A stretch of 10,570 bases of DNA from Clostridium sp. UBA4746 (GCA_002403785.1 DHIM01000116.1:634-11203); one strand, 5' to 3'. Numbered from the stretch's first letter, positions 1 to 7,044 are shown. The notes: a model not told the origin generated them from the letters alone. Numbers and translations: made by a program.

Positions 1-341
1 TTGAAAATGATTCTATAATTATAGATGAGGATATAGAATTTATTAGCAATGAAAAAATAGGAAATGATATTCCTATGGTTGCAAAGATCACGGAGTACCC
101 AAGAATACAAATTGATAGTATGCTTTCAGGACAAGGATTACTACTAGGTGCAGACTTTGAGGATTTGGTGGGAAGAACCCATATTCATAGGACTAAATTA
201 AAAATAAAATCAGGAAACTTTACTTGCGACCTTGATTTACCTGTTGAATTATACCTAAAAAAAGGTGATACAATTCAAATATATATAGACAATAGAGTTA
301 TTAAGAGAATATTTTGTGATGGTATAATATATGAATTTTAA
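1..341 (+). CDS. C-terminal end of an unrecognised protein (5' truncated by window edge)
   Basis: The reading frame is open from base 3 to the TAA ending at 341, with no stop upstream of the first ATG at 75. That ATG has only a poor, distant AGGA at 59-62. The gene therefore most likely starts outside the window and about 113 residues of its C-terminus are seen here. The first 24 residues are acidic and polar (many Asp, Glu, Asn and Ile). The rest alternates short hydrophobic and charged stretches, as in a small beta-rich domain, ending in a Gly-Asp-Thr-Ile-Gln-Ile-Tyr-Ile strand-like segment and a final Ile-Tyr-Glu-Phe. There is no obvious membrane helix, zinc site or known catalytic motif. 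It lies 43 bp before the thioesterase gene on the same strand and may be cotranscribed with it. I do not recognise the family and assign no function. Confidence 0.6.
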   Translation, partial: ENDSIIIDEDIEFISNEKIGNDIPMVAKITEYPRIQIDSMLSGQGLLLGADFEDLVGRTHIHRTKLKIKSGNFTCDLDLPVELYLKKGDTIQIYIDNRVIKRIFCDGIIYEF

Positions 342-384
342 CATCCTTTAAAGATTAACACAAATGCAGATTGGAGAAATGAGC

Positions 385-804
385 ATGTATATTAATGAAA
401 CAAAACTAAAAGTAAGGTATATAGAGACAGATCAAATGGGAATTGTGCATCATTCAAATTATTATGCTTGGTTTGAAGTAGGTAGGACCGAATATATAAC
501 AGGGATAGGAATGACCTATAAAGAAATGGAAGAAAATAATATTATGTTACCAGTAGTTGAGAGCTCTTGTAGGTACAAAGAAGGGGCGAAAAATGAAGAC
601 ATACTTATAATACAAACATATATGCAGGAACTAAATAGGGCTAAGGTTGTTTTTAATTATAATGTAGTTAGAGAAGATGATGGGAAAATTTTAGCGAGTG
701 GAAGTACTACTCATGTTTTTGTTAATGAAAAATTCAAAATTGTAAATCTCAAAAAAACTAATATAGAGGTGTGGAGTAGGCTTCAAAAGCTTTTTCAAGA
801 GTAG
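385..804 (+). CDS. YbgC/FadM-like acyl-CoA thioesterase (hotdog fold)
   Basis: A 139-residue protein of the 4HBT hotdog superfamily, which hydrolyses acyl-CoA (or acyl carrier protein) thioesters in the cytoplasm. The N-terminus holds the family signature: Thr15-Asp16-Gln-Met-Gly19, then Val-His-His-Ser-Asn-Tyr-Tyr-Ala-Trp-Phe-Glu31 and an Arg-Thr-Glu. Asp16 matches the catalytic Asp of the YbgC/4-hydroxybenzoyl-CoA thioesterase group. The length fits the family (about 130-150). I choose ATG 385 because GGAG at 373-376 sits 8 bases upstream. ATG 364 would add seven residues but has no ribosome binding site, and ATG 379 is too close to the GGAG. The substrate cannot be read from the sequence. 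No Tol-Pal genes are nearby, as expected for a Gram-positive. No clear terminator follows before the convergent exonuclease gene. Confidence 0.88.
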   Translation: MYINETKLKVRYIETDQMGIVHHSNYYAWFEVGRTEYITGIGMTYKEMEENNIMLPVVESSCRYKEGAKNEDILIIQTYMQELNRAKVVFNYNVVREDDGKILASGSTTHVFVNEKFKIVNLKKTNIEVWSRLQKLFQE

Positions 805-990
805 TACAAGTTTAGATAATGTAATGTGTTATTCTGAATTAATCGTTTTTTCATAGTACAAGAAAAAATACCCAATTGGAAAAATATTATTATGTTTATA
901 TACGATTCAAGCTAATATTTTCCTGTGAATATTATAGAAAGATTTATGACGTATTTAGAATTTATTGTGTAACAAGGCTTCCATTATAAA

Positions 991-1599
991 TTATTTAGCA
1001 AGCTGAGAAAAATAATGTTTAGGGATAAAACCTTTCTTAATACCTTCTGTAACTAGCAAATATGTTGCAGTAGTATCAAATCTGGCATCATGAAAATTTG
1101 ATTTATCTCCAAAGTACTTATTGCTTTTTAAATTTATTTGAGTTTCATCTAATTCAAGGAATTTAATGGCTTCTGATAATTTTGGGTTTTTATGTCCTCC
1201 ACGTGAAGTGTAGAGTTTACATATATCTTTATAATATTTCATTGTACAAAATATATGTTTAGGGGTTAGGCTATGCCCACAATTTTCAAGCTCGTGAGTT
1301 AAAAATTTTATATCAAAATTAACATTGTGTCCTATAAGAATATCTGCTGTTGCAAAATCATCCCAAAAATCTTTGTAAGAATCTTCAAACGTTTTGCCAT
1401 CGCTTAGTTCAAATAAAGCATCTACACTGAAACCATGCACGTCTTGAGCAGATGGTTCTATATAATCTACCGTAAAAAATATATTTTTACCTATAGTTTT
1501 TATAGGCTTATAATCAGTATCAACGAGTATATAACTGAGTTGACATATGTTCCCTGGCCTTATGCCAGTAGTTTCTGTATCAAAAAAAATCATTTTCAT
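991..1599 (-). CDS. DEDDh-family 3'-5' exonuclease (DnaQ/PolC-epsilon type)
   Basis: A stand-alone exonuclease domain of 202 residues that should remove nucleotides from the 3' ends of DNA or RNA using two metal ions. All catalytic positions of the DEDDh class are visible: Asp7 and Glu9 in Phe-Phe-Asp-Thr-Glu-Thr-Thr-Gly (Exo I), Asp96 in His-Asn-Val-Asn-Phe-Asp (Exo II), and His170 with Asp175 in His-Asp-Ala-Arg-Phe-Asp (Exo III). No polymerase, BRCT or helicase domain is attached, so it is not PolC or DinG. The frame stays open 28 codons further upstream to an ATG at 1683. I choose 1599 because AGGAGGG (complement of 1607-1613) lies 7 bases before it, and because the extension would run through a plausible promoter and resembles no exonuclease N-terminus. 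The cellular role (proofreading, repair or RNA processing) cannot be told from sequence. It converges with the thioesterase gene. Confidence 0.88.
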   Translation of the reverse strand: MKMIFFDTETTGIRPGNICQLSYILVDTDYKPIKTIGKNIFFTVDYIEPSAQDVHGFSVDALFELSDGKTFEDSYKDFWDDFATADILIGHNVNFDIKFLTHELENCGHSLTPKHIFCTMKYYKDICKLYTSRGGHKNPKLSEAIKFLELDETQINLKSNKYFGDKSNFHDARFDTTATYLLVTEGIKKGFIPKHYFSQLAK

Positions 1600-1639
1600 T
1601 ATTGGACCCTCCTGTAGTTCTTTGTGGCACAAAACAATT

Positions 1640-1669
1640 AATATACAAAGGCTATTTACAGTGTTCCAA
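1640..1669 (-). promoter_or_regulatory. Candidate sigma-A promoter for the exonuclease gene
   Basis: On the minus strand TTGGAA (complement of 1664-1669) is followed after 18 bp by TATATT (complement of 1640-1645). This would start transcription near 1633, about 34 bases before the chosen ATG at 1599. A second possibility is an extended -10, TGT-TATAAT, at 1711-1703, without a good -35. Both are matches by eye in very A/T-rich DNA. Confidence 0.35.
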
Positions 1670-1724
1670 TGCTTTTTATTCACTAAAAGTAATGTTATAT
1701 TAATTATAACACAGATTTTATATC

Positions 1725-1753
1725 TTTATATATTGTAGGATATTGTATATACT
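1725..1753 (+). promoter_or_regulatory. Candidate sigma-A promoter for the lytS-lytR operon
   Basis: TTTATA at 1725-1730 and TATACT at 1748-1753 are separated by 17 bp, giving a start near 1760 and a leader of about 50 bases. The match is 4/6 and 5/6 to consensus in A/T-rich DNA, so it is only a candidate. I see neither a cre-like sequence nor a copy of the CATGTA repeat here, so there is no sign that the regulator controls its own operon. Confidence 0.35.
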
Positions 1754-1809
1754 ATTTATAAAACCTTCTTTAGGTACAAATACCTTTAAGTGAAATGGAG
1801 TTAAAATCT

Positions 1810-3483
1810 ATGATAGAACTATTAAGGAGTCTTACTAATAATTTAGGTTATGTAATTCTTATTGCTTTTTTTGTTTCTAGGATAGGAAGCTTTAAGAAGA
1901 TTGTGCAAAAGGATAAATTTAAAAAAAGAGATTTACTTATACTTTCAATGATTTTTGGAACATTTGGAATTTTGGGAACTTATACAGGGACGGATGTTAA
2001 TGGAGCGGTTGCCAACACTAGAATTATAGGTGTAATGGCAGGGGGAATACTATGTGGACCATATGTCGGGATACTTGCAGGTGTTATTGCTGGAATGCAC
2101 AGGTTGCTGATTGATACAGGTGGAATTACATCAATACCATGTACAATAACAACGATAGTTTCAGGAATAGTTGCAAGCATAATATATAAGAAATCTAATG
2201 AAAATAACAAGTGGCTTTATGGATTAATTGGTGGTCTTATAATAGAAGTTTTAGAAATGGTGTTAATACTTTTAATGGCACGTCCCTTTCATAGTGCCTT
2301 AACCATTGTAAAAAGCATATACTTTCCTATGAGCTTTACTAATGCCATAGGGATTGCAATTTTAATATTAATAATTCAAAAAATAAACAAGGAAAAAGAA
2401 GAGGATGCAGCAAAACAAGCGCAAATTGCCTTAGAAATAGCTAATAAAACTTTGCCATATTTTAGAGAAATGAATGAAAATTCATTGGAAGAGATATGTG
2501 GAATTATAAAAGATTCAATTCATGCGGATGCTGTAGCTATAACAGATATGGAATATATATTAGCTCATGTAGGTGTAGGGGCTGATCATCATATAAAAGG
2601 TCAGAGGATTGTAACAAAGGCTACAAAGAAAGTTATTAAAAATGGCGAATTGCTTTCTTTAACTAATGCAAAGCAGATAGATTGTCCTAACTTGAATTGC
2701 AATTTGAAATCAGCAATTATTGCGCCTTTGATGGAAGGAGATGAAATGATAGGTACATTAAAAATATATTATTGCACTGAGGATGTAATATCCTTTGGTA
2801 ATATAAATTTAGCAGTAGGGTTATCTCAACTTATTTCTACTCAACTAGAAATAAGTAAACTTGAAGAGCTAAAGCATATGGCAAATAAGGCTGAAATAAA
2901 GGCTTTACAAGCTCAGATAAGTCCGCATTTTTTATTTAATGCACTAAATACTATAATTTCATTTATTAGAATTAACCCTAATCGCGCAAGGGAGTTAATT
3001 ATAAATTTATCCACTTACCTAAGATATAATTTAGAGGTAGGAGAAAACCATGTAGACATATATCGTGAACTCGAGCAGGTAAAAGCGTATATAGAAATAG
3101 AGAAAGCAAGGTTTGGAGAAAAACTTCATATAATTTATAAAATTGAGGAGGATTTAGATGTTAAAATTCCAAGCCTTATTATTCAACCAATAGTTGAGAA
3201 TGCTATAAAACATGGAATTTTAAAAGGCAGGGGAAATGGCAGCGTTACAATTGAGATTAAAAAAGTTGCAAGCGAGGATGTTATGATAATAATTGAAGAT
3301 GATGGAATGGGAATTTCAAATGATATTATAGAAAAAGTATACGAAGGCACAATGGAAGGTAATAAAATAGGTATCTCTAATGTTCATAATAGGTTAAAAC
3401 ATATTTATGGTGAAGGATTAAAAATAGAAAGACTAAAGAATGGTACTAGAATCAGTTTTAATGTAAGGAGAATAAGGGAGTGA
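1810..3483 (+). CDS. lytS: LytS/BtsS-family sensor histidine kinase (5TM-5TMR_LYT, GAF, His kinase)
   Basis: A 557-residue membrane sensor kinase. Residues about 12-190 form five to six membrane helices of the 5TM-5TMR_LYT sensor. They include the family block Asn-Thr-Arg at 69-71 and the glycine-rich stretch ending in Gly-Met-His-Arg at 95-98. Residues about 215-345 look like the GAF-type linker domain of LytS proteins. The kinase core (PF06580 type) has the phospho-acceptor His373 in Ser-Pro-His-Phe-Leu-Phe-Asn. The ATP-binding domain has an N-box around Glu-Asn-Ala at 463-465, a G1 box Glu-Asp-Asp-Gly-Met-Gly at 496-501, and Gly-Ile-Ser-Asn-Val at 521-525. In this family the membrane domain senses small metabolites; E. 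coli BtsS and Bacillus LytS respond to pyruvate. I choose ATG 1810, with GGAG at 1797-1800 nine bases ahead. ATG 1795 would add five residues without a ribosome binding site. It lies 4 bp before its response regulator, and a CstA transporter follows, matching the BtsS-BtsR-BtsT theme. Confidence 0.92.
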   Translation: MIELLRSLTNNLGYVILIAFFVSRIGSFKKIVQKDKFKKRDLLILSMIFGTFGILGTYTGTDVNGAVANTRIIGVMAGGILCGPYVGILAGVIAGMHRLLIDTGGITSIPCTITTIVSGIVASIIYKKSNENNKWLYGLIGGLIIEVLEMVLILLMARPFHSALTIVKSIYFPMSFTNAIGIAILILIIQKINKEKEEDAAKQAQIALEIANKTLPYFREMNENSLEEICGIIKDSIHADAVAITDMEYILAHVGVGADHHIKGQRIVTKATKKVIKNGELLSLTNAKQIDCPNLNCNLKSAIIAPLMEGDEMIGTLKIYYCTEDVISFGNINLAVGLSQLISTQLEISKLEELKHMANKAEIKALQAQISPHFLFNALNTIISFIRINPNRARELIINLSTYLRYNLEVGENHVDIYRELEQVKAYIEIEKARFGEKLHIIYKIEEDLDVKIPSLIIQPIVENAIKHGILKGRGNGSVTIEIKKVASEDVMIIIEDDGMGISNDIIEKVYEGTMEGNKIGISNVHNRLKHIYGEGLKIERLKNGTRISFNVRRIRE

Positions 3484-3487
3484 TTAT

Positions 3488-4189
3488 GTGAAATGTATTA
3501 TCGTTGACGATGAATATCCGTCACGAGAGGAACTAAAGTATTTCATAAACAATTTTAGTAATATAAAAATAATGGATGAGTTTGATGATTCGATTATTGC
3601 ATTAGATTATATTGAAAAAAATAAACCGGATATTATATTTTTAGACATTAATATGCCCAAACTAGATGGAATGGCATTAGGTAAAATTATTAGTCACTTC
3701 CCAAAACACTCACTTATTATTTTTATTACAGCTCACAAAGAGTTTGCTGTAGATGCATTTGAAATTCAAGCTTATGATTATATATTAAAGCCATTTTCAG
3801 AAGAACGGATAGTTAGTACATTAAAAAAGATTGAGAACTCTTTGGATAAAAAAAGTATAAATAATAAAATTACACTTCTCAAAGATAATAAGATGATGGT
3901 AAGAAATATTGTAGATATTTCTTATTGTGAAGCAAGAGAGCGAGAAACATTAATTTATATTAGAGGAATTCAATATAATATAAATTGTAGTATTTCAGAA
4001 TTTTATAAAAAGCTACCGAAAGAATTCTTTTTTAGAAGTCATAGATCGTATATTATAAATACTGATAAAATAGTGGAAATAATTCCATGGTTTAACAATA
4101 CATTTATGCTAAAGATGCAAGATGAGAAAGTAGATATTCCAGTAAGTAGAAATAATATAATCGAGTTCAAACAAATAATGGGTATATAA
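3488..4189 (+). CDS. lytR: LytR/BtsR-type response regulator (REC + LytTR DNA-binding domain)
   Basis: A 233-residue cytoplasmic response regulator, the partner of the kinase just upstream. The receiver domain spans residues 1-118: acidic pocket Asp7-Asp8-Glu9, phosphorylation site Asp53 in Phe-Leu-Asp-Ile-Asn-Met-Pro, the conserved Thr81-Ala82 switch, and Lys101-Pro102. A LytTR DNA-binding domain covers about 128-230, with the signature Phe-Phe-Arg-Ser-His-Arg-Ser-Tyr-Ile-Ile-Asn at 181-191 and Ile-Pro-Val-Ser-Arg at 217-221. LytTR domains bind tandem 9-bp sites rather than using a helix-turn-helix. Translation starts at GTG 3488, with GGGAG at 3476-3480 seven bases ahead, inside the end of the kinase gene, so the two are cotranscribed and probably translationally coupled. 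The likely target is the transporter promoter 9 bp after its stop codon, where a matching pair of repeats is found. It is LytR in the two-component sense, not the LytR-CpsA-Psr cell-wall enzyme. Confidence 0.93.
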   Translation: MKCIIVDDEYPSREELKYFINNFSNIKIMDEFDDSIIALDYIEKNKPDIIFLDINMPKLDGMALGKIISHFPKHSLIIFITAHKEFAVDAFEIQAYDYILKPFSEERIVSTLKKIENSLDKKSINNKITLLKDNKMMVRNIVDISYCEARERETLIYIRGIQYNINCSISEFYKKLPKEFFFRSHRSYIINTDKIVEIIPWFNNTFMLKMQDEKVDIPVSRNNIIEFKQIMGI

Positions 4190-4197
4190 AAGCACTC

Positions 4198-4227
4198 CAT
4201 GTACCATTTTTGTTTCTTCATGTATGA
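4198..4227 (+). promoter_or_regulatory. Putative LytTR operator: two 9-bp direct repeats, 21-bp period
   Basis: CATGTACCA at 4198-4206 and CATGTATGA at 4219-4227 are direct repeats with six identical leading bases. They are separated by 12 bp, so their starts are 21 bp (two helical turns) apart. LytTR regulators such as AgrA and BtsR are known to bind paired 9-bp direct repeats with about this spacing on one face of the helix. The pair ends immediately upstream of the expected -35 region of the cstA promoter, the position for an activator. It follows the regulator gene directly. Assignment to this regulator is inference. Confidence 0.55.
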
Positions 4228-4238
4228 AACCGTATTCA
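4224..4238 (+). promoter_or_regulatory. Putative cre site (CcpA carbon catabolite control)
   Basis: The 15 bases starting ATGAAACCG and ending TTCA fit every position of the Bacillus cre consensus WTGNAANCGNWNNCW. They overlap the last four bases of the second LytTR repeat and cover the -35 region of the cstA promoter. Bound CcpA would block RNA polymerase and probably the LytTR activator, so the site should repress the transporter when preferred sugars are present. CcpA itself is not encoded in this window. Confidence 0.55.
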
Positions 4239-4250
4239 ACTGCTGAAATA

Positions 4251-4261
4251 TATAATATAAT
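4251..4261 (+). promoter_or_regulatory. Overlapping TATAAT boxes, cstA promoter -10
   Basis: Two perfect TATAAT hexamers share one base, at 4251-4256 and 4256-4261. Neither has a good -35: 17 bp upstream stand AACCGT (4228-4233) and TATTCA (4233-4238). A strong -10 with a poor -35 is typical of activator-dependent promoters and fits the adjacent LytTR repeats. Transcription would begin near 4263-4268, about 25 bases before the start codon. Confidence 0.5.
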
Positions 4262-4291
4262 TAAGATATTATATTACTAGGAGGGGTTCAT

Positions 4292-5728
4292 ATGGTATCG
4301 TTTATTGTAGCAATTATAGCTCTTATAGCAGGATATTTTATTTATGGTACAATTGTAGAAAAAGCTTTTGGGGCAGATGAGTCAATTAAAACTCCAGCTG
4401 TTAGGTTAGCTGATGGTGTTGATTTTGTTGAAATGCCTGAATGGAAAATCTTCTTGATTCAATTTCTTAACATAGCAGGTCTAGGTCCTATATTTGGTGC
4501 AATTGCAGGTGCAATGTGGGGTCCAGCAGCATTTTTGTGGATTGTATTTGGATGTATCTTTGCAGGAGGAGTTCATGATTATTTTTCAGGTATGTTATCA
4601 GTAAGACATGATGGTGCAAGTATACCTGAAGTTGTAGGGAAATATCTTGGTAAAGGCTTTCAAAATTTTATGAGAGCATTTTCAGTGATACTTTTAATAC
4701 TAGTAGGAGTGGTATTCGTAACTGGGCCAGCAAGTATATTAAAAGGATTAACAGGAATGAATTTTCAAACATTAATCTATATAATATTCTTTTATTATAT
4801 TCTAGCAACGATGCTTCCAATAGATAAACTTATTGGAAAAATATATCCCATATTTGGTTTTTGCTTGTTATTTATGGCAGTTGGTGTTGCTGGTGCCTTA
4901 ATTTTTGGGAAATTGCCTATCCCAGAAGTAACAATATCTAATTTGATTAATATGCATTCAAATCCAGGCGAAAATCCATTATTCCCTATGTTATTCATAA
5001 CTATTGCTTGTGGGGCTATTTCAGGGTTCCATGCAACCCAATCACCTTTAATGGCAAGATGTATGTCAAGTGAAAAACAAGGTAAAAAAATATTTTATGG
5101 TGCAATGGTAGTAGAAGGCATAGTTGCATTGATTTGGGCAGCTGCAGCAATGAGTTACTTTGGAGGAGTGCCTCAATTAAATGCTACAATGGCATTGCCG
5201 GGTCATACAGCAGCGTGGGTAGTAAATGAATCTTCAATTGGTTTACTAGGTAAAGTTGGCGGAGTGTTAGCTATACTTGGAGTTGTGGCTTGTCCTATAA
5301 CATCTGGTGATACAGCATTTAGAAGTGCGAGATTAACTATAGCTGATGTATTTAAATTTAATCAAGGTCCTATTAAAAATAGATTTTTAATTAGTATTCC
5401 ATTATTTGTGATAGGGTTCATATTAACTAAAATGGATTTTGCAATAATATGGAGATACTTTGGATGGTCTAACCAAACATTAGCTACTATAGTATTATGG
5501 ACAGCAGGTATGTATATGGTTAACATAGGTAAAAAACATTGGATGGCAACTGTTCCAGCTACATTTATGACAGCAGTATGTACTTCCTACATTTTAATTG
5601 CACCAGAGGGCTTTAAGCTTTCCCAAAGCATTTCATATCCAGTAGGAATTATAGCAGCGATTGCAGCAATGGTAATTTTCTTGATTGCAGCAAAAAAGGT
5701 TCAAGTTAAAAGTAACGTTAATATGTAA
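4292..5728 (+). CDS. cstA: CstA/BtsT-family transporter, probable pyruvate or peptide uptake
   Basis: A 478-residue polytopic membrane protein of the carbon-starvation CstA family. Family hallmarks in order are Gly-Leu-Gly-Pro-Ile-Phe-Gly-Ala with a following Trp-Gly-Pro at 63-78, Gly-Gly-Val-His-Asp-Tyr-Phe-Ser-Gly at 92-100, Ser-Gly-Phe-His-Ala-Thr-Gln-Ser-Pro at 244-252, Thr-Ser-Gly-Asp-Thr-Ala-Phe-Arg-Ser-Ala at 337-346, and Trp-Arg-Tyr-Phe-Gly-Trp-Ser-Asn-Gln at 387-395. It is much shorter than E. coli CstA or BtsT (about 700 residues), as is usual for the clostridial branch, and ends soon after the last helix (about 450-468). E. coli BtsT imports pyruvate with protons; other CstA members have been linked to peptide uptake. 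The upstream LytS/LytTR pair makes pyruvate the better guess, but the substrate is inferred. The start is supported by AGGAGGGG at 4279-4286, five bases before ATG. Its promoter carries putative LytTR and CcpA sites, and a strong terminator follows 37 bp after the stop codon. Confidence 0.92.
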   Translation: MVSFIVAIIALIAGYFIYGTIVEKAFGADESIKTPAVRLADGVDFVEMPEWKIFLIQFLNIAGLGPIFGAIAGAMWGPAAFLWIVFGCIFAGGVHDYFSGMLSVRHDGASIPEVVGKYLGKGFQNFMRAFSVILLILVGVVFVTGPASILKGLTGMNFQTLIYIIFFYYILATMLPIDKLIGKIYPIFGFCLLFMAVGVAGALIFGKLPIPEVTISNLINMHSNPGENPLFPMLFITIACGAISGFHATQSPLMARCMSSEKQGKKIFYGAMVVEGIVALIWAAAAMSYFGGVPQLNATMALPGHTAAWVVNESSIGLLGKVGGVLAILGVVACPITSGDTAFRSARLTIADVFKFNQGPIKNRFLISIPLFVIGFILTKMDFAIIWRYFGWSNQTLATIVLWTAGMYMVNIGKKHWMATVPATFMTAVCTSYILIAPEGFKLSQSISYPVGIIAAIAAMVIFLIAAKKVQVKSNVNM

Positions 5729-5765
5729 CATTTCTTTAAGGTGCTTCAATTCTTGTTATAAAATG

Positions 5766-5813
5766 AAGGCTGTTAACATAAATTTTATGTTAACAGCCTT
5801 GTTTTATTTTTTT
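5766..5813 (+). terminator. Rho-independent terminator after cstA
   Basis: A perfect 17-bp inverted repeat (arms 5766-5782 and 5784-5800, beginning AAGGCTGTTAAC) is followed by a T-rich run at 5802-5813. Real pairing will leave a small A/T loop at the tip. The U-tract overlaps the stop codon of the convergent amidohydrolase gene (5804-5806). In the opposite direction the tail is less T-rich, so it may stop that gene less efficiently. Confidence 0.9.
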
Positions 5814-6961
5814 ACAATTTCACCATTAACCATTACAAGTTCTACATTACTTCTCAAATCAAAAGGATGTCCACTATATATAACAATATCTGCATCTTTA
5901 TTGATCTCTAAGCTTCCAACCTTGTCTTCTAAACCAAGTATTTCAGCAGCATTTATTGTTATTGCTTTAAGAGCCTCAAATTCATCCATACCCTCTCTTG
6001 CGGCTATGCCAGCACATACTGGAAGATATTGAAGAGGAATAACAGGATGATCGGTCATTATGGCCACCTTTATGCCTGCTTTGGATAAAATCCCAGGGGT
6101 TTTAAAAGTTAGGTTTTTAAGTTCTACTTTTGATCTATTGGATAGCGATGGACCTAAAATTATACCCTTTTGAATGCCTTCTTTTAAGGAATCTATAATT
6201 AAATGGCCTTCTGTGCAATGATCAAGGGTTATATCTACGTTAAATTCTTTTGCAATTCTAAGAGCGGTAAGTATATCATCGGCCCTATGAGCATGGGCTT
6301 TCAAAGGTATTTCTTTTTTTATAACCTTTGCTAAAGCTTCCATTTTCATATCAAATTCAGGCATTTTATCAGGATTCTCTATGGCGTTATTTTGTTTTTT
6401 AACATACATCTTTGCTTTAATAAGATTTTCTCTTAAAATTGCAGCAGTACCCATTCTTGTGCTTGGAGATTTTTTTTGAGCATAGTATACTCTTTTGGGA
6501 TTTTCTCCAAACGCTACCTTCATAGCAAGACATTCATTCACAATCATATCATCAATTTTATTCCCGTATGTTTTAATAACTGCAAACTGTCCACCAATTA
6601 CATTTGCACTACCTGGACCAGTTGCAACAGTTGTAATTCCAGCGTTTAGTGCGTCCTTAAAACATACATCCATAGGGTTAACTGCGTCGATTGCTCTTAA
6701 ATGAGGAGTAACAGGATCAACAGCCTCATTACCATCAGCACCTTCAAAGCCCATAGCGTCTTCAAACATTCCCAAATGGCAGTGAGCATCAATCATGCCT
6801 GGCATAACAAACTTACCACTTGCATCAATAATTTCTGCGTTTAGGGGAGCGTTAACAACGTCTCCAATAGCAATAATTTTACCTTGATCAACTAAGATCA
6901 TTCCATTTTTAAAATCTTTATTTGCCATACTATGTATATTTGCATTTTTAATTAATATCAT
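5804..6961 (-). CDS. Metal-dependent amidohydrolase (COG1228, imidazolonepropionase-like)
   Basis: A 385-residue TIM-barrel hydrolase of the amidohydrolase superfamily. The N-terminal beta domain (1-55) leads into Pro-Gly-Met-Ile-Asp-Ala-His60-Cys-His62, the metal-binding His-x-His. Other likely ligands are in Lys-Ala-His223-Ala-His225, Leu-Asp-His248-Cys-Thr-Glu-Gly-His253, and Asp304 in Met-Thr-Asp-His-Pro. The C-terminus (about 338-385) has the usual Asn-Ala-Ala-Glu-Ile-Leu-Gly and Lys-Asp-Ala-Asp-Ile-Val segments that close the beta domain. Such enzymes cleave amide or cyclic amide bonds in amino-acid derivatives, dipeptides or nucleobases; the exact substrate cannot be read. The length is normal, with no signal peptide, so it acts in the cytoplasm. 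The start is supported by GAGGAG (complement of 6971-6976), nine bases ahead. It is divergent from the DAACS symporter and shares its control region, so the symporter may bring in a compound related to this enzyme's substrate or product. Confidence 0.85.
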   Translation of the reverse strand: MILIKNANIHSMANKDFKNGMILVDQGKIIAIGDVVNAPLNAEIIDASGKFVMPGMIDAHCHLGMFEDAMGFEGADGNEAVDPVTPHLRAIDAVNPMDVCFKDALNAGITTVATGPGSANVIGGQFAVIKTYGNKIDDMIVNECLAMKVAFGENPKRVYYAQKKSPSTRMGTAAILRENLIKAKMYVKKQNNAIENPDKMPEFDMKMEALAKVIKKEIPLKAHAHRADDILTALRIAKEFNVDITLDHCTEGHLIIDSLKEGIQKGIILGPSLSNRSKVELKNLTFKTPGILSKAGIKVAIMTDHPVIPLQYLPVCAGIAAREGMDEFEALKAITINAAEILGLEDKVGSLEINKDADIVIYSGHPFDLRSNVELVMVNGEIVKK

Positions 6962-7044
6962 ATAAAAAAACTCCTCAATTTTTAGTGATTTATGGAAAAT
7001 TAGGTTGAAATATTCATTTGCTATACTTTCATTGAAATAAAGGT

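Noticed and set aside
878..934. Inverted repeats between the thioesterase and the exonuclease: GGAAA(A)ATATTA at 878-889 with TAATATTTTCC at 913-923, and TAATATT at 913-919 with AATATTA at 928-934
   Set aside because: Almost pure A/T, one has a bulge and a long loop, and neither is followed by a U-run on either strand. I do not call a terminator; the 186-bp gap otherwise shows nothing.
1435..1738. Two plus-strand open frames opposite the exonuclease gene
   Set aside because: Antisense to clear catalytic motifs, no ribosome sites, and one ends in the promoter region of lytS.
4212..4230. GTTTC/GAAAC stem between lytR and cstA as a terminator or attenuator
   Set aside because: Only five base pairs with a nine-base loop and no T-run after it. 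The same bases are better explained by the LytTR repeat and cre site.
5685..6032. Open frame on the plus strand running from the end of cstA into the amidohydrolase
   Set aside because: It crosses a strong terminator and lies antisense to a well-supported gene; no ribosome site or protein-like pattern.
5804..6961. Calling the amidohydrolase HutI (imidazolonepropionase)
   Set aside because: Same superfamily, but no hutH, hutU or hutG neighbours, and the substrate-site residues cannot be judged by eye.
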